Below are positions 44,732-59,900 of a stretch of 64,000 bases of DNA, one piece after another. The stretch is from Eutypa lata. Taxonomy: Eukaryota > Ascomycota > Sordariomycetes > Xylariales > Diatrypaceae. Within the stretch, counting starts at the first letter, position 1, and the number at the start of each line of letters is the position of its first letter. The position numbers and the translations under genes are program-made. The notes beneath the pieces were generated by a model. It had not been told where the DNA came from. It worked only from the letters and a program-made list of their open reading frames with translations, and made no database searches. Where the stretch lies: assembly GCA_022661535.1 (NCBI GenBank), contig JAKULF010000003.1:744001-808000 (forward strand), in the 5' to 3' direction.

Positions 44732-45708
44732 ATGGAGGTCAATTTACAATACGCCGAAGCCAATTTATCAGATGCCGAACGACCCATCTACAATATTCTG
44801 AAAGCTACCTTGCAGTATCCCACCCACAAATTGCAAGCAAAAAGCACCAAGCTTGCCAACGACATCATCTTCTTTTGCCAAGCAGAAGAGTCAGTTCAAG
44901 GCGTTGACGCGACCCTTTGGTGGGTGTGGATTATTATCATTGATATAGCCTCCTGTATCCCGCCAGGCCACCTATGGCAAGACAGCCTGATTCAGGCTCT
45001 GGACACAGTGCACCGGCAAGATGGCCGCATCTCAGATGACGACGAGGTGAGATAAGCTTAGAAATCTGCGGATATCGATATGGAAGCTGATAAATCAAAC
45101 AGAATTCAGTCTTGTTATGGCAAGATCTCCCCAACTTGATAATGTGTCTGCGAGAAAAATGGGATGGTACGAGACCTATCTAAAGTCCATACTCGAGTCT
45201 TGCTAGGTAGTCCTTGACTAACCGTACCGTCTGGCTAATGATAGATCCGACCTTTACCGGCGAAGTGCTGCCCGAAGAGTTCTCCCAGTACCGAAGCCGG
45301 ACGTCGTTTTACGCCGGGCTCAAACGTGCTGGGTTAATGCCCGCGCTCGCTTTTCCCATATGGGACATCAGAGCGGCGCTCGAGGAGCCACCTCCGCCAA
45401 ACGGTTCCAACGCAATGGACTGCCGTATATGGGTGGCCAGTGAATGGATCATCCAGTGTGCAAGGCTACTTTTCATCGATCTGGGCTCGAGCGAGGAGCT
45501 AGACGAAGCCGCGGCCCGGGGGCTCCAGACTGGCCCGCTTTGTGGCGACAACGACAAAATGGCGCCGCTAAGTGTTGCCCGTTGGGAGTTCTGGAAGACT
45601 CGGCTTTCCGAGATCGCCTCTCAGGTTGGATCTTCGGGGCTTACCATAACTACTGCTGAGCGGATATCAAAGGCGTTGGAGGCCATGGACGCCGCAGAGA
45701 AGGTGTAG
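44732..45708 (+). CDS. DUF3632-family protein
   Basis: Exon 1 44732-45046, intron 45047-45102 (56 nt), exon 2 45103-45166 (64 nt), intron 45167-45244 (78 nt), exon 3 45245-45708; 280 aa. The pattern WWVWIIIIDIASCIPPGHLWQD then LIQALDTV (about residues 67-95), followed by LLWQDLPNLIMCLREKW and SFYAGLKRAGL, is that of the fungal DUF3632 proteins (helical, cytosolic, unknown function). A central hydrophilic Pro stretch (EEPPPPNGSN) precedes RIWVASEWIIQCARLLF. The last part is helical with Ala/Glu/Lys. It is the last gene before the AT-rich block, whose edge lies only about 720 bases beyond its stop codon. Its base composition is normal and shows no stop codons of RIP type, so RIP has not spread into it visibly. 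Confidence 0.8.
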
Positions 45709-46429
45709 ATGAATAATTCAAGATACTTTGGCCATCGTAATGAATATATGACTGTGAGACCAAGCTCCTAGAGCACTATATACCTGTACGAGATATATGC
45801 TTTGTGCTGTCACCGCCCCATGCCATCATACCCCTATCTACGCGCCACCACACTGCGGTACCATCCTAAGCTCGGGCTAAATACGAAGTATATAAGTCTC
45901 TATCTAGATAGTTCAAGGATAGATCTAGACATTGACGACAGTTGCACCTGCTGCTGACCGTGTTCAGAAGTCACGTATCGTTTAACGGTACGATTAAGGC
46001 GCCCTGTTTGTTCTTGAGCTCCGTTTTCTAGGCGCAAGTCTTCGTGACTTTTATAAATGTATGACTCAGCCACATGCCTGATATCAACTGAGCCGAACCT
46101 GAGCAAAAGTAGAGAGCGCGCTAGTTATACCTGGAATCAAAATCACTAGTTGCATCTATTTTCCCCTCTATGTTCCAAGGGATATTGTTAGTTCATTGTC
46201 CATAGTATATATGGTCCACCAAAACCATATGTTGTCAAGAATCTGAGATCTTGTCATAACCCATACTCATGATGGTAAGGTCATAGTCGTTCCCGGTTAT
46301 TCCAGGTCAGCTACAAGAATTTCTAACCGAAAAGGCGCGATATAAACTTCTACGTAGTAATAGTCCAGTTGTTTCAGGTAGCTCAAGGCTCTTTGTCAAG
46401 TGATACCCCACTTATAGGTAAATATTATG
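45709..46429. other. intergenic flank before the AT-rich block
   Basis: Ordinary base composition with no gene seen. The composition changes over a few dozen bases around 46400-46450. Confidence 0.5.
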
Positions 46430-49400
46430 TATATTAAAGTATTTCATAATATAATGGAGTATAAATATACTTAAAAATTAATAATTATAATTATAATATA
46501 TTAATAAACCTTTATTTTATAACATTTTAATAATATTTTCTTAATTAATTTAAAAATAATTATTTTTTTTTATTAATTATATTTTTTTTTTTTATTAAAT
46601 TAAAGATTTTTTTTTTTTTTTAATCGTTAAAAATATAAAATTTACGATTAATTAATATTATATTAATTTTATTTTTTATTTTTTACGATAAATAAATATT
46701 AATAATTTTAATATTAATATTAATAAATTTAATAATTAAATTTTTATTTTTATTTTTATTTTTAAACGTTAATTTATTTTCGAATAAAATTTTATTTTTA
46801 AATAAATACGAAATTTTTATATAAATATTATAATATTATTAAAAATTTTTAATTTCGAATTATTTTATTTTTTCGTTCGAAAAGTTTTTATTTTTTAAAT
46901 GTTAAATAATATTAAACTTTTATTACGTTAATTTTAATAATTCGTTATTAAAAAATATTTTTATTATTTTTTATTTTTAAAAAAAAACTTTCGTTTTATA
47001 AAATTTATTTTTTTATTTTTTAATTTATTTAATTTTAAAAATTTAATTTTTTATTTTATTAAATAAATAAAGTTTAAGCGTAATTTTCGTAATTTTTTAA
47101 AAATTTAAAAAAAAAAGTATATATTACGTATTATTTATATTTAAAACGATATTAAATGCGTATTTTTTTTATTTTTTTTAAACGTTTTTTTACGATTTTA
47201 AAAAGTTTTTTATTCGTTTTTAATATTTTTTTAATTTTTAAATTATTTTTTTAATATATTTTTTTATTTTTAAATTATTAATTTAAAAGTATTATTATTT
47301 TTATTTTTAATCGTTTTAAAAAATTTTTAATTTTTACGTTTTTTATTTTTAAAATTTAATAATTAATTTATTAAAAACGATTTATTAATAAACGTTTTTT
47401 TTATTTTTTTTAATAAATTTTAAAATTTTTTTTAAATTTTATATTTTTATAAACGAAATCTTTTTAATTTTAATTTTAAAATTATATTTTTAATATATTA
47501 TTTAATAAATTTATTTAAAAATTCGTTTTTATTTTATTAATATTATTTATTTATATTTAAATTATTTAATGGCTTTTTTTTTTAAAAGTTTTTTTTATTA
47601 ATAATTTTTAATTTTTAATCGAAAAATATTTCGTTATTATTTTAAGATTTTTATCGTTTTTTAATAAAATTTAATAAAGTTACGTTTTTAATTTTATAAT
47701 TTAATATTTTATTTTTATTATATAAAATATATAACGAAATTTAAAAGATAATTTCGTTATTATTATTTAATTAACAATTTATATTTTTTTTAAAAATAAA
47801 TAATAATGTTAAAAACGTTAATAATTTATTAATAAATGTTTTAATTTAAATCGTTAATTAAGTTATAATAATTATAATAATCGTAATTCGTTAATAATTA
47901 TAAAAAGATAATAATAATGATAATAATATTAATAATAATATTTTATTTTTTTATTTTTCGTTAAAATTAAATAACGTTAATTATTTTAATTTTAAATAAA
48001 AAAATTTAAAAAAATATAATATCGTAATAATTAAAAAACATATTATATATATTAATATTTTTATTTTTATTTATCGTTTTAAATATTTCGAAATTATTTA
48101 AAATGTTTAAATTATTCGTAAAATTTAAAATTTTTATTTTTAAAATATAACTTTATATTAATATATAATTAAATTAATTTTTTTAAAACGAATAATTTTA
48201 TTAAAAAAAATATAAATAAAATTAATTTAATATTAAAATATAAATTTAAAAAAAAAAATTTAAAGTTATAAAAAATTTAAATTTTTTATATTTTATTTTT
48301 TAAAATTTTTATTATAATAAAAAAATAAAAGTTTTTATTTAATAAATTTTATTAAACGTTTAATTTTATAATTTTTTTATTTTTAATTAACTTTTTTAAA
48401 TTTTTAAAGTTTTTAATAACGAAATTTAAAATTAATTTATTAAATTTAATTAAAAAATTATTATAATATTTTTTTTTAATAAAATAAATAATTAAAAATT
48501 TATTTTTATTAATTAAATTAAAAAAAAATTTAATTTTTTATTTAATTAATTAATAATTTAATCGATTTTTATATATTATAATAATTAATAAAATTTTTAT
48601 TTATATTAAAATTATATTTAATATTAACGTAATATTTTTAATCGTTAATATTATAATTTATATTATTAAAATTTACGTTAATGTTTTTAATTTATTAATC
48701 GTTTTTTTTTTATAATATTATACTTTAAATCGATATTTATTATTTAATTAAGTTTTTTAACGTAATGTTTAAATATTTTAAAAAAACGCTTAAGTTTAAT
48801 TATAAAATCGTTTTTAATATAATCGTTCGTAAAATAATTATTAATAAAATAATCGTTTTTTTTTTAAAATAATAATAATTTAAACTTTATTAATTTAATA
48901 ATTATTTATTTTATTAATAAATATCGTAAAAACTTTAACGATAAAATTAATACGTTTATTTTAATAATTAAAAAAAAATTATTTTATAAAATATTAATAA
49001 TAACGATTTTTAATTAAAGAATTTTATTAATTTAAATAAAAATAATTAAACGAATTTATAAAAAAAACGAAAAGTTAATTTCGATTTAAAACTTTATATA
49101 AAAAAAGTAAACGATTTATTTACAATTATTAACGTTATTTATTTTAAAAGTATTTAATAAATTAAAATAAAAATCGTTTATTATAATTACGATTTATTTT
49201 TTTTTAATAATAATAAATTTTATTTTTATTTTTAAATTAATTATAAAATTTAATTTTTTTTATTATTTATTTTTTTAATAATTATATAAAAATTATTATT
49301 AACGAAATCTTTAATTTTCGAATTTATAATTTTAAAAAAAAAACGTAAATTAATTAAAAAAACATTTATTTTTTCGCTTAATAATTTTTTTAAAAACTTA

Positions 49401-51560
49401 ATTTATTATTTTAAAATCTTTTTAATTAAATTAACGTTATTTTAATACGTTAATTATTATATATTTATAAATATAATTTTAAACTTTATTTAATTTTAAT
49501 TAAAAAATTATCGTTTAATAAAATTAAAGTTAAAAATTTTATTTATTTAAAAATTATAAAATCTTTTATTAATAATTATTTAAATATAAATATAAAATTT
49601 AATTTTAAAATATAATTATATTTTAAATTTTATATTATTATATTTTTAAATATTTTATATTAAAAAAACATTTATAATAATATTAATTATTTTTAAATAT
49701 TAAAAAATAAAAATTAAATAAAATAATATTATTTTTTTTTAAAAATTAAATAATAAGCGACTTTTTTAATTATTAAAGATATTAATTTAAACGTTTACGT
49801 TTTTTAAAAATACGTTATTATAAATATATTTTTTAAAAGTTAAAACGTTTAATATCGTTTTGCGATAATATTATTTCGTTATAAAATTACTTTAATAAAT
49901 AACTTTTAAATTAATATATTTTTTAAAATAAACATTTTCGATTTAAAACGAATCGATATTATATTATTATTAAAATATGCTTTTATTACGTTTTATAATA
50001 ATATTCGTATATTTATTATTTAAAAAATACATAAAAGAAAATATAATTTTCGCGTTTTCGTAATTATATTTATTATTTTCGTTTTTAAATAATTTTATAT
50101 ATTTTTTATTAATTATAATATATAACTTTATAACGAATAAAATCTTTTTTTTAAATTTATATTTTAAAATAAATTTACGGTTTATATTTATTTAATAAAT
50201 ATAATTATATTTTATATTATAATATATAATAATTTTTAACGTTTTTTATATATATTTATTCGAATAAATTTAAATTTTTTATTATTATTTAATTTTAAAT
50301 TTTTTACGTTTTAAGTTATTAATAAAAGTATTAAAAAATTAACCGTTTAAAAACCTTTTTTAAAGTATATATTAAAAGATTTTTTTTATAATATCGTTTT
50401 TAAAAAAGCGAAATTTATTTTTAAAATTACTTTTAAAGAAAATTAATTTATTTATAATATTAATATTATTGTTTTTTATAATTTTAATAACTTGAAAATT
50501 TTAATTTAAATTTATTAAATTTTTAATAAATTTAAAAATATTTTTAAAAACGAAAAATTTATTAATATTTTAAAGAATTAATAAATAAAAATTTAAATAA
50601 TACGTAATTAAAAAAAATATATTTTAAAAAAATATCGTTTTTATTTATTAAGCTTTATTAAGAAAATTATTACGTAAAAATAACTTAATAAGTTTAAAAT
50701 TAAAAATTATATTTATAAAATATTTAAATTAATTTTATTTTTATTTTTTATTTTTATTATTTAAAAAATTATATTAAACGAAATTTATAAAAATTATTTT
50801 ATTATTAATATTAAAATTTTAAATGTTATAATTTTTAAAAACGTTTATTTTATAAAATTTTAAAAAAATATATTTATTAAATTAATTAATAAATAATTTA
50901 TTATAATATATAATATATTAATTTTTTATTATTAATAAAAAATTTATTCGAATTTAATTTAAATATTTATAATTATAATTTATAAAAATTAATATATTTT
51001 TAATTATTTAATTATAAGTTATAAAAATTTTAATATATATATTTAAAAATAAATAAATTATATTTTTTAATCGTATTTAAATATAAATAATTATTATAAC
51101 GATATTATTATAAGATTTAAAATTTTAAATAAATATATTTAAAATTTTTATAATGTTTTTTTTATTTTTAAATAAAAAAACATTAATATTAATATTAAAA
51201 AAACGCTTATTAAATTTTTAAATATAATTATTTTAAAACGTATAATTAACGAATTTAATTTATTTATAATTAAAAAAAAGCTTAAAATAATTGTTAATTT
51301 TAAATTTTCGAAATTATTTAAAAATTTAAAAACTTTTTTTAATATAATAAGATATATATAATATAATCTTTTTATATATATTTTTATTTCGAAATTTTTA
51401 AAATAACGAAAAATATTTTTATTAATATAATTAAAAGTTTAAAAATTTAAAAATAAAAAAACATTAAAAAATAAATTTAAAACTTAACGTAAATATTAAG
51501 TCGTTAAAATTAAAATATTCGTTTTTATACGTAACGAAAAAAATATTTTTAAATAATTAA

Positions 51561-51707
51561 AAATATTAAATAAAATTTATAATTATATAAAAAGTTATTT
51601 TATTTAAAAAAACGTTTAAAAAATAATTAACGAAAAAGAAAAATATAACGCTTAATTTTAAAACTTTAACGTCGATTTATTATTTATAAAGAAAATTATT
51701 TTTAATA
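51561..51707. repeat. 147-bp direct repeat, left copy (possible LTR)
   Basis: Aligns without gaps to 61486-61632 (offset 9925). The mismatches I see are all transitions, for example A versus G at 51574 and CG versus TA near 51670-51674. Similarity ends abruptly on both sides. Read with the reverse transcriptase relic between them, this may be the 3' LTR of a minus-strand element. Confidence 0.75.
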
Positions 51708-54700
51708 TATACTTTTTACGAAAAAAAATAAAAACGTTTCGTTTTTATAATAAAGTTTAATATTCGTTATAAAGTAAACTTTTTCGTTATTAAATTAAAT
51801 TAAGTTTTATATAATTATAAATTAAATTTTATTTATTTTATTTTTAAAATTAATTTTAAATTTTATTTTTTTAATATCTTTATTACTTTTATTAAATTGC
51901 ATCGTTTTTTTATAAATTTTTTTTAATATTTTTTTTAAATAAAGTTTTAATTTTTTATTTAAAAGTAAAAAAGTTATAAATTAAGTTTTTAAATATAAAA
52001 AGCGTTATTTTACGAGTTATTTTTTTCTTTTTCGTTTTTTTAAAAGTATAATTTTTTCAAATTCGATTTAATAAAAGTAAATAAAGGTTTATTTAAAGGT
52101 TTATTTTTAACGAAGTATATTTATTTTTTAAATTTTATTTAAATTTTTAATAAAGTTAAAAAAATTATTTATTATTTTAAAATAAGTTCGTTATCGTAAT
52201 TATAATTAATAAAAGATGTTTTTTTTAATAACTTATTTAAGTTTTTTTAATAAAAATATTACTTTAAAAAGTTTTATTTAGTTTTTTATAAAAAAATTAA
52301 AATTAATACGATTGTTTTTCGATTTTTTTATTTTTAAGTTTATTTAATAAAACTTTTTAATTTTTTTTTAATTTTTAATTTTATGTTTTTTTTTTAATTA
52401 TAAAATTATTAACGTTTTTCTTTAATAAAAAAACCTTTTTAATAATATTTTTAATTAATTTATAAAGGTAATTATAAACGGTTTTTACGTTGCTTTTAAA
52501 ATTTTATAAAAAAGCATTTAATTAATTTTTTCGTAAATAGTTTTTAATGTTTTTTTTATAAATATAATTTTTTTTTAATATGTTTTTAAAAATATAATTT
52601 TTAACGAAATTTATTATAACGATTTAAATAATTTTTTATAATTAAAAATTCGTTAATAATATTAAATTTATAACGTTAATAAATAAGTTAAAAGTTATTT
52701 TACGTTAATCGTTTTAATATTAAAAAGTTTTAATAAAAATGTTTTAATTATTTTTAATGTTTTTTAAAAGATTTACGGTTTTAAAATTAAGTTTTATATT
52801 TTTTAAATTTTTTTTATTTATTATTTAATAGTTAAAAAAATAATTTAAGTTTTATAAAAAAGTATTTGTTTTTATTTAATAATGTTTAATAAATAAGATA
52901 AAATTTTAATATTATTAAAATAAAACGTAATTAAAAATAAAAGTTAATAATTTAATATTTTTAAATTCTTTTTTAATTTTAATTACGACTTTAATAAAAA
53001 TGCGTTTTTTTTAATTATTAAGTTTTTTTTTTAAACGAAAGAAATCGATTTATAAAGAATACTTTTATTATTATAATGGTTTTTTTAATACGCGAAGATA
53101 ATATAAGCGTTTATTAAAATTTTTATTTAATTTAAGCTAGCGTTATTTAAAGCTTTTATAAGTTTAATAAATTAATTTTTAAAATTATACGTTAAGTTTT
53201 TATAAATTTAAAAAGCTTTTAAGTTTTCGAATAAAGAAATTTTAATTATTAATAAATTAAAATCGTTTTATTAATTATTTAAGTTTTTATTTTTAATTAT
53301 ATTTTTTAATATAAAAATTATAATTATTTATAAGCGAAAATTAAAAATTTACATTTTAAGTAAAATATACGTAATATTTTTTAAAACGATAATAAAATCG
53401 TATTTTATATTTAAGAAATAATAATTAAAAAAAATAATTATTTATTATTATTCGTTTATAATTTCGTTTACGATACTTTAATTTTAAAAATTTAACTTTT
53501 TAAATTTTAAAGAATTATTTTTTATAAAATAGTTTTTAAAAATTAATTAAATAAAGTTTTTTATTAAAAATATTAATTAAAAAATCTTTTAAATTTACTT
53601 AAAAACGATATCGTTATTTTCGTAATTAAAGTTTTTAATTAAGAATTTAATTATTTTAATAATAATAAAAAGAATTTAAAAAAAAATAATTAAAAAAATA
53701 TAAAAAAAAATTATAAATTAATAAAATAAAAGTTTTAAATATTAAAAAAAAAAGAAAAAAATAAAAGAAAATTTTTAAAACGATATAATTAAAAGTTATA
53801 TATAATATATATTATATAAATAAAAGTTATTAAAAGGTAAATATTAATTATTATATTTTAATTAAAGAAATAAATATAAAAACGTAAATTTTCGAATTAA
53901 AAAATAATTAATAATATAAAAAAAAAAAAAAGAATTAAATAAAAATAAAATTTTAATATTAAAATGTTTAAATTACGTATATTAAATAAAAAAAAAAAAG
54001 ATTTAAAAATAAAAATTTTATAAAAAAAAATAAAGTTATAAAATAAATAAAGCGTATAAAAAGATATTTTAATATATAAAAAGTAACTTTTATTTTATTA
54101 TTTATTATTAATATTTAAAATATAAACTTAAATATTAATGCGTAAAATTACGTTAATAAATTTAAAATTATTTAAAGTATTTTTTATTTTATTTTAAAAA
54201 AAGGTTTAAATTTTTTAATAATTTTTTATAAAAAGTTTAATTTAAATAAATTTGTTTTTTTTATTATAATCGTTAATTAATTTCGTTACGTTTTGTATTA
54301 AAATTATTTTTAAATATTATTTATTATATTACGAATTATAGTTTTTTATTTAATTAAATATTTAATCGTAAGTTAATTTTCTTAATTATTAATTCGTTTT
54401 TTAAAAAGTTTTTTAATTTCGTAAAATTATTATTTATTATCGTTATTTTTAACGAATATTTTATTTAATTAAAAACGTTTTTTATTATAAAAATCGTTTT
54501 TTTTAAATATTTTATATAAATGTATAATTAAAATCGTTTAATAAACTTTTTAATATTATAAAAAGTTAAACTTATAAAAAAGGTTTTTTATTTTTCGTAT
54601 AATAATTAATAAATTTATTTTTTATTAAAATTATTTTTATAATAATTTTTTAAATAAGTTATATTTTTTATATAAATAAAAATAAATTTTATTTTTAATA

Positions 54701-56699
54701 TTAAATTTTAATAATATATATTTTACGTTATATTATATTTTTAAGTTTATAATAACGAAATTTATTATTAATTTTGTTTTTTTTTAATATAATTTACGAA
54801 AAGTTTTATAAGTTAAAAAGTTATAAAGGATTTTTAAAATTAAAAAAACGAAAAATAATTTAAAATTTAAAGTTATTTTATTTAATGTTTTTTTTATAAT
54901 TAATAATTTTATATTATTTATATTATATTAAAGAAAAGAAATTATATAAATTTAAAATTCGTTTAACGTTATTATATAATATTAAATAATAATTTTAACT
55001 TTTTAATTAATTTTTTCGTTTTAATTGTTTTTTTAAAAATAATAAGTTATAATTATATTTAATTTAATTTTTTATAAAAAAAATAACGTTTTTTAAAACT
55101 TAAATATAAATTTTAAATTTTTATTTAAAATTATACGTTTTAATATTTTTTAATTAAATAATATTAAAATACATTAAGTAATTATTATTTATTTTTTAAT
55201 TATATATATAATATATTTTAAAATTAAAATGATTTTTTTAATAAATTTATATATAATGATTAATAAAGTATTAAAAGTATCGTAATTAAATATAAATTAA
55301 AAAGTATTTTTATTAAAAATTTATAATAAATTAATTATAAAATTTAACGTTATTATATAATAAAAAAACGATTTTATTTATATAAAATATAAAAAGTTAA
55401 GTTTCTTTTATTTATTAATTTAATTTTATTAATAATTAAAGTAATATTTTACGTAATTTTTAATTTTTTTTATTAAATTAAGTATTATAATGTTATTTAA
55501 ATCGTATAATATTTTTTTAAAATCGAAATAATATTTAACGTTATAAATTATATTAAAGATTTTTTATAATATAAGTTTAAAATAATAAAACGATTTTTTA
55601 ATTAAAAAACATTATATAAAAGTTTTTTTTTAATGTAAAAATAAAATCTTTTAATATAAAACGTTTTATATTTATTATATTTTTTAAGTTAAATTTAAAG
55701 ATTTTTTTTTTTATTTTTAACTTTTTTAATTCGTTAAAAAATTTTATATTAATGTTTATTATATTTAAAAAGTAATTTATTTATAATACGTATTATTCGA
55801 CGATCGATTTTATATTTATCGATGATTTTTTATTTATATTTAAAGTTAAAAAAAGATTTTAATATAACGTAATTAAAATCTTTAATAATATTATTAAGTT
55901 TATTTTTAATATTATTTTTTTTATTTATTATGTTTTTTTTCGTATTTAATATAAAAAGTTATAATAATATATTTAAAATTAAGTTAATTTTATTAAAAAT
56001 ATATTTAACGTTAAGTTTATATTATTTAAAATATATTAAAGTTATTATTAATTAAAGATTATTTTTAATTATATTAACGAAATATAAATTCTTTTAATTA
56101 ATAACTTTTTTTATAATTTTATAATTAATAAAGATTATTATATTTTAAATATAAAAATGAAGTTAAAAGCGAAGTTATTTATAAACTTAAATTAAATATA
56201 TTATTTTAAGTTTTATAATTTCGTATTTTTTTTTCGTAAAAGTAAAAACTTTATTAAAATATATAATAACTTTAACGTTATTTAAAAAAATCGATTTTTT
56301 TTTTAAAAAATAAAAAGATAAAAAATTATAACGATAAAGCTTTATCGTTAAAAAGCATCGATTTTAAAAAAGGTTTATTAACGTAAATTTTAATAAATAA
56401 AATAATTTTCGTTAAAAAATGCGTTTTATAATAATTAAAAACTTTTTAATTTTTTAAAAATAAAATTTAATTTTTAAATAAATGTTTATTTCTTTTTTAA
56501 TGTAATATTTACTTTAAAAAGATTATTATTAATTTTTTTTATTATTAATATTTTCGTTTTTTTTTTATAAAAGTTTTGCTTTTTATTAAAATTAAAAAAT
56601 ATATTTTTAAAATTAAGTTATTATTTCGAAATACGTTTTAAAATCGATTAAAATATAAAGAAATTTAAGTTTTTATATAATTTATATTTTGTTTTATAT

Positions 56700-56940
56700 A
56701 ATAATAATTTCGAAATCGTTAATTTTAAAGTTTAATAGTTTTATTAATGTATATTTATAAAATAATTTCTTTATTAATAAAGAAAAACTTATATTTTCGA
56801 AGTATTTAAAAATTATATTAACGTTAAAAAAATGCTTTTTTTCGATATCGTTAAAGATTATTATATTATTAATATATATACGATAAAAATCTTTATATAA
56901 AAATAAAGTTTAATTTATAAATTATTAAATAAACGTTAAG
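56700..56940 (-). pseudogene. reverse transcriptase relic (Ty3/gypsy type), inactivated by RIP
   Basis: On the minus strand the frame through 56939-56700 reads as a gypsy RT palm domain. The catalytic Y-I-D-D box is at 56876-56865, with AAT AAT where GAT GAT is expected, giving Y-I-N-N followed by I-I-I-F. Upstream are L-T-F-I, two TAA in place of likely Gln codons, F-I-N, and Y-K-D-F-Y-R just before the box. Downstream are E-K-K-H, then F-K-Y-F-E-N-I-S, K-K-L-F-Y-K-Y and L-I-K-L-L, matching in order and spacing the family's E-E-H, K-K-S-F-x-x-Y and L-L-G blocks. About 60 codons after the box happen to be free of stops. Three TAA upstream fit CAA-to-TAA change. The protein is dead. Confidence 0.8.
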
Positions 56941-59900
56941 TTATTTTTAAAATTTATAAAATAAATGTTAAATATTTTTAAACTTTTTAAAAATATAATA
57001 ATTATTTTGTTTTTATATAGATTTTATAAAAAAAGTTAATAAAAAAATATTATAACGTTAAATATCATTATGAATTTTTTTTCATATATATAAAAAAGAA
57101 TATTATTTTATAATAATATAAAATAAATATTTAATATAATTAAGTTATTAAAAGTTTATAAGTTAATAACGATATAATTTTTACGTTTTTTTTTTATTAT
57201 TTATTAAATAATAAAGATTAAGCATTTAAAAGAAAAAAGTTTTTTTATTTAATTTAAACGTTTTAATATATATATATTATTAAAGGTTTTATTAAAAAAA
57301 GCTTAATTTTTTATATTAAGTTAATAATATTTAATGTAAATTTTTTAACGTTATTAATCTTTAATAAAATTAATTTTTATTTTTTATTTTTTTAATATAA
57401 ATATAATTTTTTTATTTCGTTATACGTTATACTTTTTAAGGATTTCTTTTAATTTAATTATAAAGTTTAAATTCGTAATTATAATATTAATTTCGTTTTT
57501 AATGTATATTTTAAGTTTATTTAAAAGCTTTATAAAATTAATTAAAATGTTATTTTTATATTATTTTTTATTAAAAAAAAAGAATTTTTAATTTTTAATA
57601 TTTAAATGTATAATTAATTAAATATTTTTTATTATAATAATTTTTATAATTAAAATATATATTAATTTTTCGATAACGTTTATATTATAAGTTATAAAAG
57701 CTTAAAATATTTTTTTTTTATATTTTTAAAAAGTTTATATTGCGGTAATTTTTATTTAATTTATAACGAAGAAATTATTTTCGTTTATATTTTAAATTAT
57801 TTTAAGTTTAATATTTTTAGAAATTATAACGAATAAGTTAATAAAATTTATATAAAGTATTAACTTTAAAGTATTAGTTTTTATAATAATATTTAATGCG
57901 TTATTTCGTAAAGTTAAAAAAAAATATATTCGTTTTTAATTAAATTTATTAAATTTTTAAAAATTAATATATTTTATTAATATAATAATTATAAAATGAA
58001 AAAAAATAACGATATTATATTTAACGATTATTTTTCTTTTAATTAAGTTTTTTTTACGAACGATTTTTATAAATATAATAACTTATTTATAAAATAAAAG
58101 CTTAATTTATTTTTTAAAAAAGTTAATTATTGTTTTATTTTTATTTAATTAATTATTTTTAAAAAAAAGATTAAATTTTAAATGATTTTTTATTTAAATT
58201 ATAACGAAAACAATAAGTTAAATTTTTTTATTATTTTGTTTTATAAAAATAATAATATTAAATATATTTTTTTTTTAAAAGTAATTAAGTTATTAAAACC
58301 TTTAAACGTAATAATATCGTTAAATATTTTTTATTAATTAAAAAAATTTTATTTTATTTAATTTTTATTTATAATAATATATAACGCTTTTATATTTATA
58401 TATACGATAATAATTATATTATTATATATAATAAAAAAAGTTATATATATATACTTTTTAAGTAAATTTAAATTTAATATAAGTTTAAAATAAATAAAGA
58501 TTTATTTTATATTATTTATAAAAAAAGCGTTATTATTTATTTAATTATTTTTCTTTTTAATAAAATTTAAAAATAATATATTTTTTTAAGTGTTTTTTAT
58601 TAAAGAAAAAAGCGAAATACGAATAATTTTTGTTAAAAATAAAGGTTATTATTTAATGTTTTTTAAAACGTTTTTAATAAATATTAAAAAAAAAGTAAAT
58701 TTAATTTTTTTTACGTTAAAAGATTTTCGTAAATTTATTTTAATAATTAAAAAAATAAAAAAAAATGTATTTTAATATAAGTTTTAATATATATAATTTA
58801 TATAAGTATTTTTTAAAGAAAATATTAATTTATATTTTTAATATGTTTTTTTTTCGAAAAAAGTTAAACGAAAAATATTAATATTAATAAATATAATAAA
58901 GTAAATAAATTTATTTTAATTTTTTATAAATTTTTTATAATAATAAATATTTTTTTTATTTCGTATAATTTTTTTTAAAAAAAAATAATTATTAATAATA
59001 AGTTATTTTTTAATATTAATTTTATTTTATTTATTAATAAATACGTATTATTTATTTTAAAAGTAAATAAATTAATTTTTACGATTAATGTAAATTTATT
59101 AATTAAAACGTTAAAAACTTTAATTAAAATAACGTTTATTAAAACGTTTACGATATAAATTATTATATTTACTTCGAAAATTTCCGCGATAATTAATTCG
59201 AAAATTTTCGTAAAAGTTTTTTTTATCGTTAAATTAATTATAATATTAATCTTTATATAAAAAAAAATATTAACGAAATTATTAATTAACGTTTAAATTT
59301 TAGTTTTTTTAAAAAAATTAATATTTAAAACGATTTTTTTAACTTTAATAATTAACTTAAAATAAGTTATTTTCGTTATAATTTTAATTATAAAATTTAT
59401 ATTTTTTAATTAATTTTTATATATATATAATTAAAGTAAATAATATTAAACGATTAATAATATTAATACGTTTATTTAATAAACGTTAATTAATAAAAAC
59501 GTATTTAAGCTTTTTAAAATTAAGTTAAAAAAAGATAACTTTTAATTTAATTAAAATTATATTTTAATAAATTTAAGCTTTTTTTTCGAAATAAATAAAA
59601 TAATCGTTAAGATATATATTTTTATTAAATTAAAATATAAAAACTTAAAGTTAAATATAAAAAAAATTATATAAATAAAATATTTATTATAATATAAAAA
59701 AAAAGTTAATTGTTTAATAATAACGAATATATTTAACGGTTTAATTTTTAATAAATATATTTATATAAATATAATTTAATTTAAATTTATCGTTTTTTAA
59801 AAATTTAAAAGCTTTAAATTTCGTAATTTTAAATCGTTTAATAGTTTTTTCGAAAAGTTTTTTAAAATTATTTAATATAAATGTTTTAATGTTTATATTT

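Noticed and set aside
58590..58775. 61-codon ORF in the AT block
   Set aside because: Lys/Ile/Phe/Asn-only composition expected from random AT-rich sequence.
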